Source of the DNA: Nocardioides hwasunensis
Lineage (GTDB): Bacteria; Actinomycetota; Actinomycetes; Propionibacteriales; Nocardioidaceae
Direction of reading: 5' to 3'
Length of the DNA stretch: 64,000 nucleotides
Assembly: GCF_014779665.1 (NCBI RefSeq)
Contig: NZ_JACXYY010000002.1
Coordinates: 372,001 to 436,000, forward strand
Positions within the stretch are counted from its first letter, which is position 1. Each line of letters begins with the position of its first letter. Under the pieces are notes generated by a model. The model worked only from the letters and a program-made list of their open reading frames with translations. It was not told the DNA's origin and ran no database searches. Shown in pieces: positions 32,849-43,804 of this stretch. A program made the translations under genes and the position numbers.

Positions 32849-34051
32849 TTGGGGGCTGGCCACAGCCACGGCGAGCGTCCTGCACTGGGACCCGCGCCGC
32901 GGGACATCAGGACGCTCATGGCGGTCCTGGTCGGACCGCTCGTGCTCGCGACCCTGGTGGGCCTGGTGACGTTCTGGCCCGACGGCGACCTCGAGCTCAC
33001 CGGCCCCGGCCTGGAGGTGCAGCGCGGGACCGCCGAGGTGACCGGGTTCGTCCCCTGCCGGCTCGTCGACGGCAAGGAGATCGAGGGCTGCCAGGCGGCG
33101 ACCGTCGACGTGCTCAGCGGCACCGGGAAGGGCAGCGAGCAGGTGGCGGTGCTGCCCTACGGCGAGAAGGCGCCCCAGGTCGACGTCGGCGACCGGATCA
33201 TCGTGTCCTACGCCGAGCAGGCCCCTGAGGGCGAGCAGTACTCCTTCCAGGACTTCGACCGCGGACCACCGCTCCTGCTCCTGACGATCCTCTTCGCCGT
33301 CGGCGTCCTCGCGCTCTCGCGCTGGCGCGGCATCGGCGCCCTGGCCAGCCTGGCGTACTCCCTCGTGCTGATCGTCGTCTTCACGCTGCCGGCGATCATG
33401 GAGGGCTCCTCGCCGCTGGGCGTGGCCGTGGTGACCGCGGCGGCGATCATGCTCGTCACGCTCTACCTCTCCCACGGCTTCACCATCCGCACGACCGTCG
33501 CCATGCTCGGCACGCTGGTCTCGCTGGTGGTCATCGGCGTGATCGGCTGGGTCTTCACCCGGATCGGTCACTTCACCGGGCTGGTGGACGAGGGCAGCCA
33601 ATACATCTCCGGCATCGCCGCGCAGGTCGATCTCCGCGGTCTCCTGCTCGCCGGGCTGGTGATCGGCGCGCTCGGCGTGCTCGACGACGTCACCGTCACC
33701 CAGACCTGGGCGGTGTGGGAGCTCGCCGACGTCGACCCCGACGCCAGCGCGCGCTCGCTCTTCGTCCGGGCGATGCGGATCGGTCGCTCGCACGCCGCCT
33801 CCACCGTCAACACCCTCGTCCTGGCCTACGTCGGGGCGACGCTCCCGCTCATGCTCGTCTTCTCCGCGCTCGAGCTGCCGTTCGGGATCGCGGTCAGCCA
33901 GGAGGTCGTCGCACAGGAGGTCGTGCGCGGCCTCGTCGGCGGGCTCGGGATCCTGGCCGCGGTGCCCGTGACGACCGCGATCGCCGCCCTGGTGGCCGGC
34001 CGGCTGGTCCGCGACCGGACAGCCGACGGCCCGCCCTCCCACCGGGCCTAG
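32849..34051 (+). CDS. YibE/F-family membrane protein
   Basis: 400 residues. One helix near the N-terminus (LMAVLVGPLVLATLVGLVTF) is followed by an extracytoplasmic beta domain with a Cys pair (PCRLVDGKEIEGC). Seven further helices follow, carrying family pieces such as LLTILFAVGVLALSRWRGIG, IMLVTLYLSHGFTIRTTVAM, and LVIGALGVLDDVTVTQTWAV. The function of the YibE/F family is unproven; a transport role is suspected. It begins with TTG 32849 three bases after the DUF6350 stop, with gaggact before it, so the two are co-translated. Its TAG stop overlaps the -10 box of purN. Confidence 0.85.
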   Translation: MGAGHSHGERPALGPAPRDIRTLMAVLVGPLVLATLVGLVTFWPDGDLELTGPGLEVQRGTAEVTGFVPCRLVDGKEIEGCQAATVDVLSGTGKGSEQVAVLPYGEKAPQVDVGDRIIVSYAEQAPEGEQYSFQDFDRGPPLLLLTILFAVGVLALSRWRGIGALASLAYSLVLIVVFTLPAIMEGSSPLGVAVVTAAAIMLVTLYLSHGFTIRTTVAMLGTLVSLVVIGVIGWVFTRIGHFTGLVDEGSQYISGIAAQVDLRGLLLAGLVIGALGVLDDVTVTQTWAVWELADVDPDASARSLFVRAMRIGRSHAASTVNTLVLAYVGATLPLMLVFSALELPFGIAVSQEVVAQEVVRGLVGGLGILAAVPVTTAIAALVAGRLVRDRTADGPPSHRA

Positions 34052-34054
34052 ACT
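34049..34054 (+). promoter_or_regulatory. -10 box TAGACT of purN, made from the upstream stop codon
   Basis: The TAG of the YibE/F stop (34049-34051) is also the first half of TAGACT. It ends 6 nt before GTG 34061. Confidence 0.5.
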
Positions 34055-34060
34055 CCTGCG

Positions 34061-34675
34061 GTGCCCGAAGCCCGTCTCGTCGTCCTGGTGTCCGGCTCCG
34101 GCACCAACCTGCAGGCCCTGATCGACGCCTGTGCCGATCCGGCGTACGGCGCCCGCATCGCGGCGGTCGGCGCCGACCGTGAGGACATCGAGGGACTCGC
34201 GCGCGCCGAGCGGGCGGGCATCCCGACCTTCGTCCGGCAGGTGTCCGACTTCGAGACCCGCGAGGGCTGGGACTCCGCCGTCACCACCGTCGTGGAGCGG
34301 TTCGAGCCCGACATCGTGGTCTCGGCCGGCTTCATGAAGCTGCTCTCGCAGGACTTCCTCGACCGCTTCCTCACCCTCAACACCCACCCGGCGCTGTGCC
34401 CGTCGTTCCCCGGCATGCACGGGCCCCGCGACGCGCTCGAGCACGGCGTCAAGGTCACCGGCGCGACGCTCTTCGTCGTCGACGCAGGCGTCGACACCGG
34501 TCCGATCGTGGCGCAGGTCCCGGTCGCCGTGGAGGAGGACGACGACGTCGCGTCCCTGCACGAGCGGATCAAGACCGCCGAGCGCGCCATGCTGGTGGAC
34601 GCGGTCGGTCGCATCGCCCGCGAAGGCGTCAGCGTGGACGGGCGCAAGGTGCGCATCGGCACGTCTGCTGGGTAG
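34061..34675 (+). CDS. purN: Phosphoribosylglycinamide formyltransferase
   Basis: 204 residues. It transfers a formyl group from 10-formyl-tetrahydrofolate to GAR in step three of purine synthesis. Visible marks: LVVLVSGSGTNLQALIDAC (phosphate-binding loop), VVSAGFMKLLSQDFLDRF, the catalytic NTHPALCPSFPGMHGPRDAL with His, and the Asp of VVDAGVDTGPIVAQVPV. The GTG start is leaderless. Its TAG stop (34673-34675) again forms part of a -10 box, TAGTCT, for the purH riboswitch transcript. FolD downstream supplies the folate cofactor. Confidence 0.93.
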   Translation: MPEARLVVLVSGSGTNLQALIDACADPAYGARIAAVGADREDIEGLARAERAGIPTFVRQVSDFETREGWDSAVTTVVERFEPDIVVSAGFMKLLSQDFLDRFLTLNTHPALCPSFPGMHGPRDALEHGVKVTGATLFVVDAGVDTGPIVAQVPVAVEEDDDVASLHERIKTAERAMLVDAVGRIAREGVSVDGRKVRIGTSAG

Positions 34676-34678
34676 TCT
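34673..34678 (+). promoter_or_regulatory. -10 box TAGTCT of the purH transcript
   Basis: The stop codon of purN is its first half. The expected transcript start (about 34685) coincides with the 5' edge of the ZTP riboswitch. Confidence 0.45.
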
Positions 34679-34686
34679 GCGGCTCA

Positions 34687-34777
34687 CACGACTGGCGCAG
34701 GTGGGACACCACCAGGGAGTGACGCGCGAGGACATCGAACGCCTGGGTGCCCTCGACTCGATCCGCAACGAGGAGTC
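34687..34777 (+). promoter_or_regulatory. ZMP/ZTP riboswitch (pfl motif) controlling purH
   Basis: The conserved strings of the pfl RNA are present in order: CGACTGGCG at 34689-34697, a P2-like stem (ggtgggacaccacc), GGGAG at 34715-34719, and CGCCTGGG at 34740-34747. It sits directly before purH, whose substrate is ZMP. After the aptamer, GACTC (34755-34759) can pair with GAGTC (34773-34777), covering the gaggag ribosome site, which suggests translational control. This is established knowledge of the family plus direct matching; no covariance model was run. Confidence 0.8.
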
Positions 34778-34779
34778 CC

Positions 34780-36354
34780 GTGTCCGACAGCACCCCTGAC
34801 CAGATCGCCATCAAGCGCGCGCTCGTCTCCGTCTACGACAAGGCCGGCCTCGACGACCTCGTCCGCGGCCTGCACGACGCCGGCGTCGAGCTCGTCTCCA
34901 CCGGCGGCTCGGCCGCACGCATCGAGTCGCTCGGCCTGCCGGTGACGAAGGTGGAGGACCTCACCGGGTTCCCCGAGTGCCTCGACGGCCGGGTCAAGAC
35001 GCTGCACCCGCGGGTGCATGCCGGCATCCTGGCCGACCGCCGCCTCGACTCCCACGTCGAGCAGCTCAAGGAGCTCGAGGTCGAGCCGTTCGACCTCGTC
35101 GTCAGCAACCTCTACCCCTTCACCCAGACCGTCGCCTCGGGAGCGAGCCCCGACGAGTGCGTGGAGCAGATCGACATCGGCGGGCCGTCGATGGTGCGCG
35201 CGGCAGCGAAGAACCACCCGAGCGTCGCCATCGTCACCTCGCCCGCGACGTACGCCGACGTGCTGGCCGCCGTCGCCGCCGGGGGCTTCACCCTGGCCGA
35301 GCGCCAGCGCCTCGCCGCCGAGGCTTTCGTGCACACCGCGACCTACGACGTGCACGTCGCCTCGTGGATGGGCAACGTGCTCACCGACACCGGCTCGGAC
35401 GGTGGCTCCGGCTTCCCGGCGTGGATGGGCGGCACGTGGGACAAGGCCGGCGAGCTGCGCTACGGCGAGAACCCGCACCAGTCCGCCGCGCTCTACACCC
35501 AGCCCGCGGGCGGTGGGCTGGCGCGTGCCGAGCAGCTCCACGGCAAGGAGATGTCCTACAACAACTACGTCGACGCCGACGCGGCCCGCCGGGCGGCCTA
35601 CGACTTCGACGAGCCGGCCGTGGCGATCATCAAGCACGCCAACCCCTGCGGCATCGCGGTCGGCGCGGACGTGGCGGCGGCGCACCGCAAGGCCCACGCG
35701 TGCGACCCCGTCAGTGCCTTCGGCGGTGTGATCGCCACCAACGTCGCGGTCTCGGTCGCGATGGCCGAGCAGGTCGCCGAGGTCTTCACCGAGGTCATCG
35801 TGGCCCCGGGCTACGAGGACGGCGCGGTGGAGGTGCTGCAGGCCAAGAAGAACATCCGCATCCTCACCTGCGAGCCCGTCGTCCGGGGCGAGGTGGAGAT
35901 GCGACCGGTCTCCGGCGGCCTGCTGGTGCAGCAGCGCGACTACGTCGACGCCCCCGGTGACGACGTCTCCACCTGGACCCTCGCCACGGGCGAGGCCGCC
36001 TCGCCCGAGGTGCTCGCCGACCTGGCCTTCGCCTGGCGCGCGTGCCGCGCGGTGAAGTCCAACGCGATCCTGCTCGCCGCTGACGGCGCCTCGGTGGGCG
36101 TCGGCATGGGTCAGGTGAACCGCGTGGACTCCTGCCGCCTCGCGGTCGAGCGCGCGGGGGACCGGGTCACCTCCGCGGTGGCCGCCTCCGACGCGTTCTT
36201 CCCCTTCGCCGACGGGCCGCAGATCCTCATCGACGCCGGCGTGAAGGCGATCGTGCAGCCGGGTGGCTCGGTCCGCGACGCCGAGGTCGTCGCGGCCTGC
36301 GAGGCCGCCGGAGTGACGATGTACCTCACCGGCACCCGCCACTTCTTCCACTGA
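34780..36354 (+). CDS. purH: Bifunctional AICAR formyltransferase / IMP cyclohydrolase
   Basis: 524 residues, catalysing the last two steps of IMP synthesis. N-terminal IMP cyclohydrolase (MGS-like): [53 protein letters not shown], and [15 protein letters not shown]-terminal AICAR transformylase: [13 protein letters not shown], the catalytic Lys-His pair in [23 protein letters not shown], and [15 protein letters not shown]. The GTG at 34780 is chosen because gaggag precedes it, 5-10 nt away, and because the riboswitch platform folds over that site. folD follows after 82 bp. Confidence 0.95.
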   Translation: MSDSTPDQIAIKRALVSVYDKAGLDDLVRGLHDAGVELVSTGGSAARIESLGLPVTKVEDLTGFPECLDGRVKTLHPRVHAGILADRRLDSHVEQLKELEVEPFDLVVSNLYPFTQTVASGASPDECVEQIDIGGPSMVRAAAKNHPSVAIVTSPATYADVLAAVAAGGFTLAERQRLAAEAFVHTATYDVHVASWMGNVLTDTGSDGGSGFPAWMGGTWDKAGELRYGENPHQSAALYTQPAGGGLARAEQLHGKEMSYNNYVDADAARRAAYDFDEPAVAIIKHANPCGIAVGADVAAAHRKAHACDPVSAFGGVIATNVAVSVAMAEQVAEVFTEVIVAPGYEDGAVEVLQAKKNIRILTCEPVVRGEVEMRPVSGGLLVQQRDYVDAPGDDVSTWTLATGEAASPEVLADLAFAWRACRAVKSNAILLAADGASVGVGMGQVNRVDSCRLAVERAGDRVTSAVAASDAFFPFADGPQILIDAGVKAIVQPGGSVRDAEVVAACEAAGVTMYLTGTRHFFH

Positions 36355-36423
36355 TGTTGCGCATCCCGCACTGCGTGGCGCATGGCGGAACATTCGGACT
36401 GTCGGAAGGACCTCTCCCGTGCC

Positions 36424-36429
36424 TAGGAT
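36424..36429 (+). promoter_or_regulatory. -10 box TAGGAT for a leaderless folD start
   Basis: TAGGAT ends 7 nt before GTG 36437. This excludes the ATG at 36428 and the GTG at 36419, both of which would overlap the box. Confidence 0.5.
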
Positions 36430-36436
36430 GCCCACC

Positions 36437-37285
36437 GTGACCGCACAGACCCTCGACGGCGCAGCCACCCTGCGGACCATCAAGACGGAGCTCGCCCAGC
36501 GCGTCGCCGCCCTCAAGGAGCAGGGGGTGGTCCCCGGGCTCGGCACCGTGCTCGTCGGCGACGACCCCGGCTCGCACTGGTACGTCGGTGCCAAGCACAA
36601 GGACTGCGCCGAGATCGGCATCACCTCGATCCGGCGCGACCTGCCGGCCACGGCCACCCAGGCCGAGGTGGAGGCCGTCATCGACGAGCTGAACGCCGAC
36701 GACTCCTGCACGGGGTTCATCGTGCAGCAGCCGACCGGGCTCGACGAGTTCGCCCTGCTCTCGCGCGTCGACCCCGACAAGGACGTCGACGGCCTGCACC
36801 CGACCAACCTCGGCAAGCTCGTCCTCGGCGAGGCGGGACCGCTTCCCTGCACGCCGGTGGGCTCGATCGAGCTGCTGCGTCGTCACGGGGTGGACATCGC
36901 GGGTGCGGAGGTCGTGGTCGTCGGCCGCGGCATCACCGTCGGCCGTCCGCTCGGCCTGCTGCTGACCCGGCGCTCGGAGAACGCGACCGTCACGCTCTGC
37001 CACACCGGCACCGTCGACCTCGCCGCCCACGTGCGCGACGCCGACATCGTCGTCGCCGCGGCCGGAGTGCCCGGCATCATCACCGCCGACATGGTCAAGC
37101 CGGGAGCGGCCGTGCTCGACGTCGGCGTCTCGCGGGTCGACGGCAAGGTCACCGGCGACGTGGACCCCGGCGTCTGGGACGTCGCCGGCTGGGTCTCGCC
37201 CAACCCCAAGGGCGTGGGCCCGATGACCCGCGCGATGCTGCTGAGCAACATCGTCGAGATCGCGGAGAGGTCCGTCCGGTCCTGA
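36437..37285 (+). CDS. folD: Bifunctional methylenetetrahydrofolate dehydrogenase / methenyltetrahydrofolate cyclohydrolase
   Basis: 282 residues. FolD converts 5,10-methylene-THF to 10-formyl-THF in two steps, supplying PurN and PurH. Family signs are [20 protein letters not shown] (Tyr and Lys of the catalytic YxxxK), [14 protein letters not shown], the [20 protein letters not shown] block, [20 protein letters not shown], and the nucleotide-binding loop [17 protein letters not shown]. Compared with most FolD proteins, CTP-type residues before [11 protein letters not shown] are normal. The next gene's ATG overlaps the TGA stop by one base. Confidence 0.93.
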   Translation: MTAQTLDGAATLRTIKTELAQRVAALKEQGVVPGLGTVLVGDDPGSHWYVGAKHKDCAEIGITSIRRDLPATATQAEVEAVIDELNADDSCTGFIVQQPTGLDEFALLSRVDPDKDVDGLHPTNLGKLVLGEAGPLPCTPVGSIELLRRHGVDIAGAEVVVVGRGITVGRPLGLLLTRRSENATVTLCHTGTVDLAAHVRDADIVVAAAGVPGIITADMVKPGAAVLDVGVSRVDGKVTGDVDPGVWDVAGWVSPNPKGVGPMTRAMLLSNIVEIAERSVRS

Positions 37286-37662
37286 TGACCGAGCCCGACC
37301 TGCCCGACCGTTCCGACCACATCCATCCGCCGGAGTCGGTCGAGCCCGTCTCGGCCGAGCCGGTCGACCCCGACGAGCCGCGGCGCTATCCCTCGACCAT
37401 CGGAGGCGCCTTCTACCTGATGGTCCTCGCCGTCGTCGGGGCCGCGCTGGTCCTGGTGTTCCTCCACGAGTGGCGCACCGGCATCCGGGTGATGGGCGGG
37501 GCGCTCGTCTTCGCCGCCCTGGTCCGGCTGCTCCTCCGGGCCCGCGACGCCGGCATGCTCGCCGTACGCCACAAGGTGCTCGACGCGCTCGTGCTGGTCG
37601 CCCTCGGGGGCGCGCTGATCTTCCTGGCCGGCTCGATCCCGGACCAGCCCGGCGGGTTCTGA
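37285..37662 (+). CDS. DUF3017 small membrane protein
   Basis: 125 residues. A Pro/Glu/Asp-rich start (residues 1-35) is followed by three hydrophobic segments: [35 protein letters not shown], and [20 protein letters not shown]. Position directly after folD (TGATG overlap) is the hallmark of DUF3017 in Actinobacteria. The function is unknown. A strong hairpin 9 bp after the stop ends the purH-folD-DUF3017 group. Confidence 0.8.
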   Translation: MTEPDLPDRSDHIHPPESVEPVSAEPVDPDEPRRYPSTIGGAFYLMVLAVVGAALVLVFLHEWRTGIRVMGGALVFAALVRLLLRARDAGMLAVRHKVLDALVLVALGGALIFLAGSIPDQPGGF

Positions 37663-37671
37663 CCGAGACGC

Positions 37672-37706
37672 ACGAAGGGCCGGACCCAGCGGGTCCGGCC
37701 CTTCGT
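37672..37706. terminator. Bidirectional terminator between the DUF3017 gene and mdh
   Basis: A perfect 16-bp stem (acgaagggccggaccc with its complement) with a 3-nt loop. It lies between two convergent genes and ends 8 bp before the mdh stop. Confidence 0.85.
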
Positions 37707-37713
37707 CGTCGGC

Positions 37714-38700
37714 TCAGATGAGACCGAGCTCGGTGACCGCGTCGCGCTCCTCGGCGAGCTCGGCGGTGGAGGCGTCGATCCGGGCGCGGGAGAAGTCGTC
37801 GATCTCGAGGCCCTCGACGATCGTCCAGTCGCCGCCGGAGGTGGTGACCGGGAACGACGAGATCAGGCCCTCGGGCACGCCGTACTCGCCCTGCGAGGCG
37901 ACGGCCATCGAGACCCAGTCGTCGGCCGCGGAGCCGAAGAGCCAGTCGCGGGCGGCGTCGATCGTGGCGGACGCGGCCGAGGCGGCCGAGGACGAGCCGC
38001 GGGCGTCGATGATCGCGGCGCCGCGCTTGGCGACGGTCGGGATGAAGTCGTTCTCCAGCCAGGCCTGGTCGCCGACCAGCTCGGCGGCGTTCTGGCCCTT
38101 CACGTTCGCGTGGAAGAGGTCGGGGTACTGCGTCGCGGAGTGGTTGCCCCAGATCGTCATGTGCGTGATGTCGGTGACGGCCGCGCCGGTCTTGGCCGCG
38201 AGCTGCGAGATCGCGCGGTTGTGGTCGAGGCGGGTCAGCGCGGAGAACCGCTCACGCGGGATGTCGGGCGCGTTGGTCATCGCGATGAGGGCGTTGGTGT
38301 TGGCCGGGTTGCCGGTGACACCGATGCGCACGTCGTCGGCCGCGACCGCGTTGAGGGCCTTGCCCTGCGCGGTGAAGATCGCACCGTTGGCCGAGAGCAG
38401 GTCGCCACGCTCCATGCCGGGACCGCGCGGGCGGGCGCCGACGAGGAGGGCGAGGTTGACGCCGTCGAAGATCTTCTCGGCGTCGGAGCCGATCTCGACG
38501 CCGGCGAGGTTCGGGAACGCGCAGTCGTCGAGCTCCATGACGACGCCCTCGAGCGCCTTGAGGGCGGGCTCGATCTCGAGCAGGCGGAGCTCGATCGGGC
38601 GGTCCGCCGCGAGCGCGCCGCTCGCGAGGCGGAACAGCAGGCTGTAGCCGATCTGACCGGCGGCGCCGGTGACGGCCACCTTGAGAGGTGCGGAGGTCAC
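37714..38700 (-). CDS. mdh: Malate dehydrogenase
   Basis: 328 residues, NAD-dependent, cytosolic, converting malate to oxaloacetate. The Rossmann loop is [14 protein letters not shown]. The second-strand [20 protein letters not shown] follows, then the mobile loop with substrate Arg residues in [28 protein letters not shown], catalytic Asp in [14 protein letters not shown], and catalytic His in [14 protein letters not shown]. The type with SAAAxxTVD-like [20 protein letters not shown] matches actinobacterial mdh. It has its own promoter and is a single-gene unit. Confidence 0.95.
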   Translation of the reverse strand: MTSAPLKVAVTGAAGQIGYSLLFRLASGALAADRPIELRLLEIEPALKALEGVVMELDDCAFPNLAGVEIGSDAEKIFDGVNLALLVGARPRGPGMERGDLLSANGAIFTAQGKALNAVAADDVRIGVTGNPANTNALIAMTNAPDIPRERFSALTRLDHNRAISQLAAKTGAAVTDITHMTIWGNHSATQYPDLFHANVKGQNAAELVGDQAWLENDFIPTVAKRGAAIIDARGSSSAASAASATIDAARDWLFGSAADDWVSMAVASQGEYGVPEGLISSFPVTTSGGDWTIVEGLEIDDFSRARIDASTAELAEERDAVTELGLI

Positions 38701-38789
38701 GGTGGGTTGTCTCCTCGTGATGATGGTCTCTGGTGCCGCTGACGCTAGCAGCGCCGAATTCCTCGTCAGCGGCTGGCATGCTGGCGCCC

Positions 38790-39509
38790 ATGCCTCGAGA
38801 CGTACGACGTCCGCGTGCGGCCGTCGCCGTGGCTGCCGGGCTGGCCGCCGCCGGTGTGCTGGGCCTGTCGGGGTGCGCCGGCATCGGGCAGCCGGCCCCC
38901 TACGACTCGCCCGGCATCAACGGCCTGGTCATCCCGACGCCGACGCCCGACCCCTCGGACTTCACCGACGCCGTCGACAACCCGTGGCTGCCCCTGGCCG
39001 TCGACGCGACCTGGCGCTACGACGTCACCGGTGCCGGTCGCACGATCGGCACGATCGACGCCGAGGTGGTCGACGGCACGACCGACGTCGCCGGCCTGAG
39101 CGCCACCGCCGTGCTGACCCGCACGACGATCGAGGACCGGACCTCCGCTGTCACCCGCTTCTACGCCCAGGACGTGACCGGCAACGTCTGGCTCGTGGGG
39201 GAGGATCTCGACGGCATCGGCTGGCGGGCCGGCACGGACGGGGCGGAGGCCGGGCTGGCGATGCCCGCCGATCCCCGCCTCGGCGACGGCTGGCGGCCCT
39301 ACGTCGTCCCCGGGCTGCCCGGGGCGGGCACCACGATCGATGACCAGTCGGCCTCGATGCTGCAGACCAGCGAGACCGGGACGGGCGTGGACGGCGACGA
39401 GGCCGGCACCACGACCCGCAACGTGTACGAGAGGGGTGTCGGCCTCGTCGGTGTCGAGGACCTCGACGCCGGCTGGACGGCCCGCCTGGTGGGGCAGTCC
39501 GGCTCCTAG
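38790..39509 (+). CDS. Secreted lipoprotein, unknown function
   Basis: 239 residues. After [20 protein letters not shown] comes a lipobox (VLGLSGC), so the protein is exported and lipid-anchored at about Cys 29. The mature part is rich in Thr and Asp, contains [20 protein letters not shown] then a W(R)YDV strand, and has repeated TxxxV-type strands that suggest a beta-sandwich. I recognise similar actinobacterial proteins only as hypothetical or LppX-like in general shape. ATG 38790 is preferred because CATGCT, a weak -10 box, lies 7 nt before it. Confidence 0.65.
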   Translation: MPRDVRRPRAAVAVAAGLAAAGVLGLSGCAGIGQPAPYDSPGINGLVIPTPTPDPSDFTDAVDNPWLPLAVDATWRYDVTGAGRTIGTIDAEVVDGTTDVAGLSATAVLTRTTIEDRTSAVTRFYAQDVTGNVWLVGEDLDGIGWRAGTDGAEAGLAMPADPRLGDGWRPYVVPGLPGAGTTIDDQSASMLQTSETGTGVDGDEAGTTTRNVYERGVGLVGVEDLDAGWTARLVGQSGS

Positions 39510-39530
39510 GAAGCCTCCGGCGTGCCGGGA

Positions 39531-40649
39531 TCAGTCGGGACGGCGGACCTGTGTGCGGCCGTCGTCGTCACCGTCCGGGTTGCCCCAGTGGCCGGGCGCG
39601 CTCTGCTGGCCGGGCTGGGCGGGCTGCTGCTGCTGGGGGGCACCCCACTGGCCGGGCTGCGCCGGGGGCTGCTGGGGCTGCTGCGGCTGCTGCTGGGGAG
39701 CGCCCCACTGTCCGGGCGGCGCGGCCTGCGGTGCGCCGTACGCCGGGTCGGGTTGCTGCGGCTGCTGCTGCGGGGAGGGCTGGCCCCACTGCTGCTGCGG
39801 GGGAGCGCCCCAGGCGGCACCGGGCTGGCCCCAGCCGCCCTGCTGGCCCTGGTTCCACTGGGCCTCGTAGTTGCCGGGGACGAACTGGTCGCCCTTCTTG
39901 CCGCCGCCGAAGTTCAGGCCGGATCCCGCGACCGGCTCGGCGCCCTGGCCGAAGAGGAGCGGGTAGGTCAGGCCGGCGATCGCGGCGCCGACGAGCGGGG
40001 CGAGCACGAAGACCCACAGCTGCACGATCGCGTCCGTGCCGGCGAAGACGCCGACGCCGATGGAGCGGGCCGGGTTGACCGAGGTGCCGGTGGCGCCCAT
40101 CGAGGCGAAGTGGATCATCGCCAGCGTGAGACCGATGGCCAGCGGGCCCATCAGGGCGTTGACCTCGTTGCGCTCGTCGGTCACCGCGAGGATCACCCAG
40201 AGGAACACGGCCGTCAGGAGGATCTCGATGACCAGGGCTCCCCAGAGGGCGAAGTTGCTCGCGCTCTGGTCGCCGTAGCCGTTCTGGGCGAGGCCGGCGA
40301 CGGAGACGTCGTAGCCCGGGAAGGCGTTCATGATGCCGAACAGCGCACCACCGGCCACGAGGCCGCCGAGGAGCTGCGCGGCCATGTAGATGCCGGCCTG
40401 GTTCCACGGCAGCCGGCCGCCGAGCACGGCACCCAGCGTGACGGCCGGGTTGAAGTGGCCGCCCGAGATGCGGCCCACGGCATAGGCCATCACCACGACG
40501 GTGAGGCCGAAGGTGAGTCCGGTGGCGACGTAGTCGCCGCCACTCATGAGGGCGGCGCCACAGCCGAAGAACACGAGCACGAAGGTGCCCATCGTCTCCG
40601 CGGTGAACTTCTGCCCGGTGCTCGGTGTGTCTTCGACGGTGTCGCTCAT
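39531..40649 (-). CDS. MIP/aquaporin-family channel with Gln/Pro-rich C-terminal tail
   Basis: 372 residues. The first 245 form a six-helix aquaporin with both NPA boxes: [15 protein letters not shown] and [15 protein letters not shown]. The second half-helix Arg that filters substrate is present (NPAR). The residues next to the filter look like those of water channels rather than glycerol facilitators, but this is uncertain. The last 125 residues are unusual: Gln/Pro/Gly-rich low complexity with repeated QWG(A/Q)P units and runs of Q. It ends with acidic DDDGR and RRPD. Such a tail is cytosolic and may mediate protein contacts. Confidence 0.85.
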   Translation of the reverse strand: MSDTVEDTPSTGQKFTAETMGTFVLVFFGCGAALMSGGDYVATGLTFGLTVVVMAYAVGRISGGHFNPAVTLGAVLGGRLPWNQAGIYMAAQLLGGLVAGGALFGIMNAFPGYDVSVAGLAQNGYGDQSASNFALWGALVIEILLTAVFLWVILAVTDERNEVNALMGPLAIGLTLAMIHFASMGATGTSVNPARSIGVGVFAGTDAIVQLWVFVLAPLVGAAIAGLTYPLLFGQGAEPVAGSGLNFGGGKKGDQFVPGNYEAQWNQGQQGGWGQPGAAWGAPPQQQWGQPSPQQQPQQPDPAYGAPQAAPPGQWGAPQQQPQQPQQPPAQPGQWGAPQQQQPAQPGQQSAPGHWGNPDGDDDGRTQVRRPD

Positions 40650-40761
40650 CGCGAGTCCCTCCAGAGTCTGATGGCCGCCCCCCGGCGGCCACCGTGACTC
40701 TAGCGGCGCCGTTGCGGGGGTGCGAGGGTAGGCGAGTCGCAACCCAGCCCAGCGTCAGGTA

Positions 40762-40775
40762 TCTTGACGTCAAGA
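40762..40775. promoter_or_regulatory. 14-bp perfect palindrome in the icd promoter
   Basis: TCTTGACGTCAAGA contains a -35-like TTGACG. With 17-18 bp spacing a weak TGAGAT could be the -10 box, so a bound dimer would block the polymerase. It lies 45 bp before ATG 40820. No other TCA gene in the window has this site. Confidence 0.55.
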
Positions 40776-40819
40776 GTTATGCCCGGATGAGATCGCGATC
40801 TACAGGAGCTGTCGTACCC

Positions 40820-43030
<2,211 letters not shown>

Positions 43031-43041
43031 GCGAGCACCGC

Positions 43042-43743
43042 ATGACCACGGGGGAGCAGGGACTGCCACGCGCGTCCCTGCTCTCCACCTTCGGGCTGGT
43101 CGTCGGCAACCTGGTCCCCCTGTGGGCGGTGTGGGCCGGCCACATGTCCGTGGGCGACGTGCTGATCGCCTACTGGCTCGAGAACGTCGTCTACTGGGCC
43201 CTCACGATCGTCAAGATCAGCACGGCCCAGGGCCTGGCCGCGGACGGCCGCCAGCCCACCATCCGGGTCAACGGTCGCGTGGTCGACGCCTCCCGCAACC
43301 GGGGGATGCTGGCCGGCTTCTTCGCCCTGCACTACGGCATCTTCACGCTCGTGCACGGGGTGTTCGCCGGGGTGATGGCCGTGCTCGTCGGCGGCGACCT
43401 GAGCGTGCGGACCGCGGCGCTGGCCGGTCTCGCCCTCGTGCTGGGGCACGTCGTGTCGCTCTGGCTGAACTGGTTCGGCGACGGCGAGCGGCTGCGGGTC
43501 TCGCCCACCACCGCGATGTGGGAGCCCTATCCCCGGATGCTCGTCCTGCACGTCACGATCCTCGTGGGCTTCGGTCTCGCGATCCGCTCCGTCGGGACCA
43601 GCGACTCGACGAGCGGTCTGGTGCACCTCGCACCCGTGCTGCTGCTGGTCGGCCTCAAGACCGTCGTGGACCTCGGTCTCCACGTCTGGTCCCGCCGCCG
43701 GGCGGCGCCGGACGCGACTGCCCCGTCGCCGGCGACGTGGTGA
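43042..43743 (+). CDS. DUF6498-family membrane protein
   Basis: 233 residues and about six helices. The first (LLSTFGLVVGNLVPLWAVWA) is followed by the family marker VLIAYWLENVVYWALTIVKI, then LAGFFALHYGIFTLVHGVFA, with conserved YWxEN and HYGxFTLVH blocks. Later helices end in ARG-rich residues (WSRRRAAPDAT). Function unknown; the conserved polar residues inside helices suggest ligand or ion contacts. It begins 11 bp after icd and may be transcribed with it. Confidence 0.75.
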   Translation: MTTGEQGLPRASLLSTFGLVVGNLVPLWAVWAGHMSVGDVLIAYWLENVVYWALTIVKISTAQGLAADGRQPTIRVNGRVVDASRNRGMLAGFFALHYGIFTLVHGVFAGVMAVLVGGDLSVRTAALAGLALVLGHVVSLWLNWFGDGERLRVSPTTAMWEPYPRMLVLHVTILVGFGLAIRSVGTSDSTSGLVHLAPVLLLVGLKTVVDLGLHVWSRRRAAPDATAPSPATW

Positions 43744-43804
43744 TCCGGGACACGCCGGGCCTCGCGGGGGAACAATCCTCGGCCGGCTCGTCTTGCGGCA
43801 GGTG

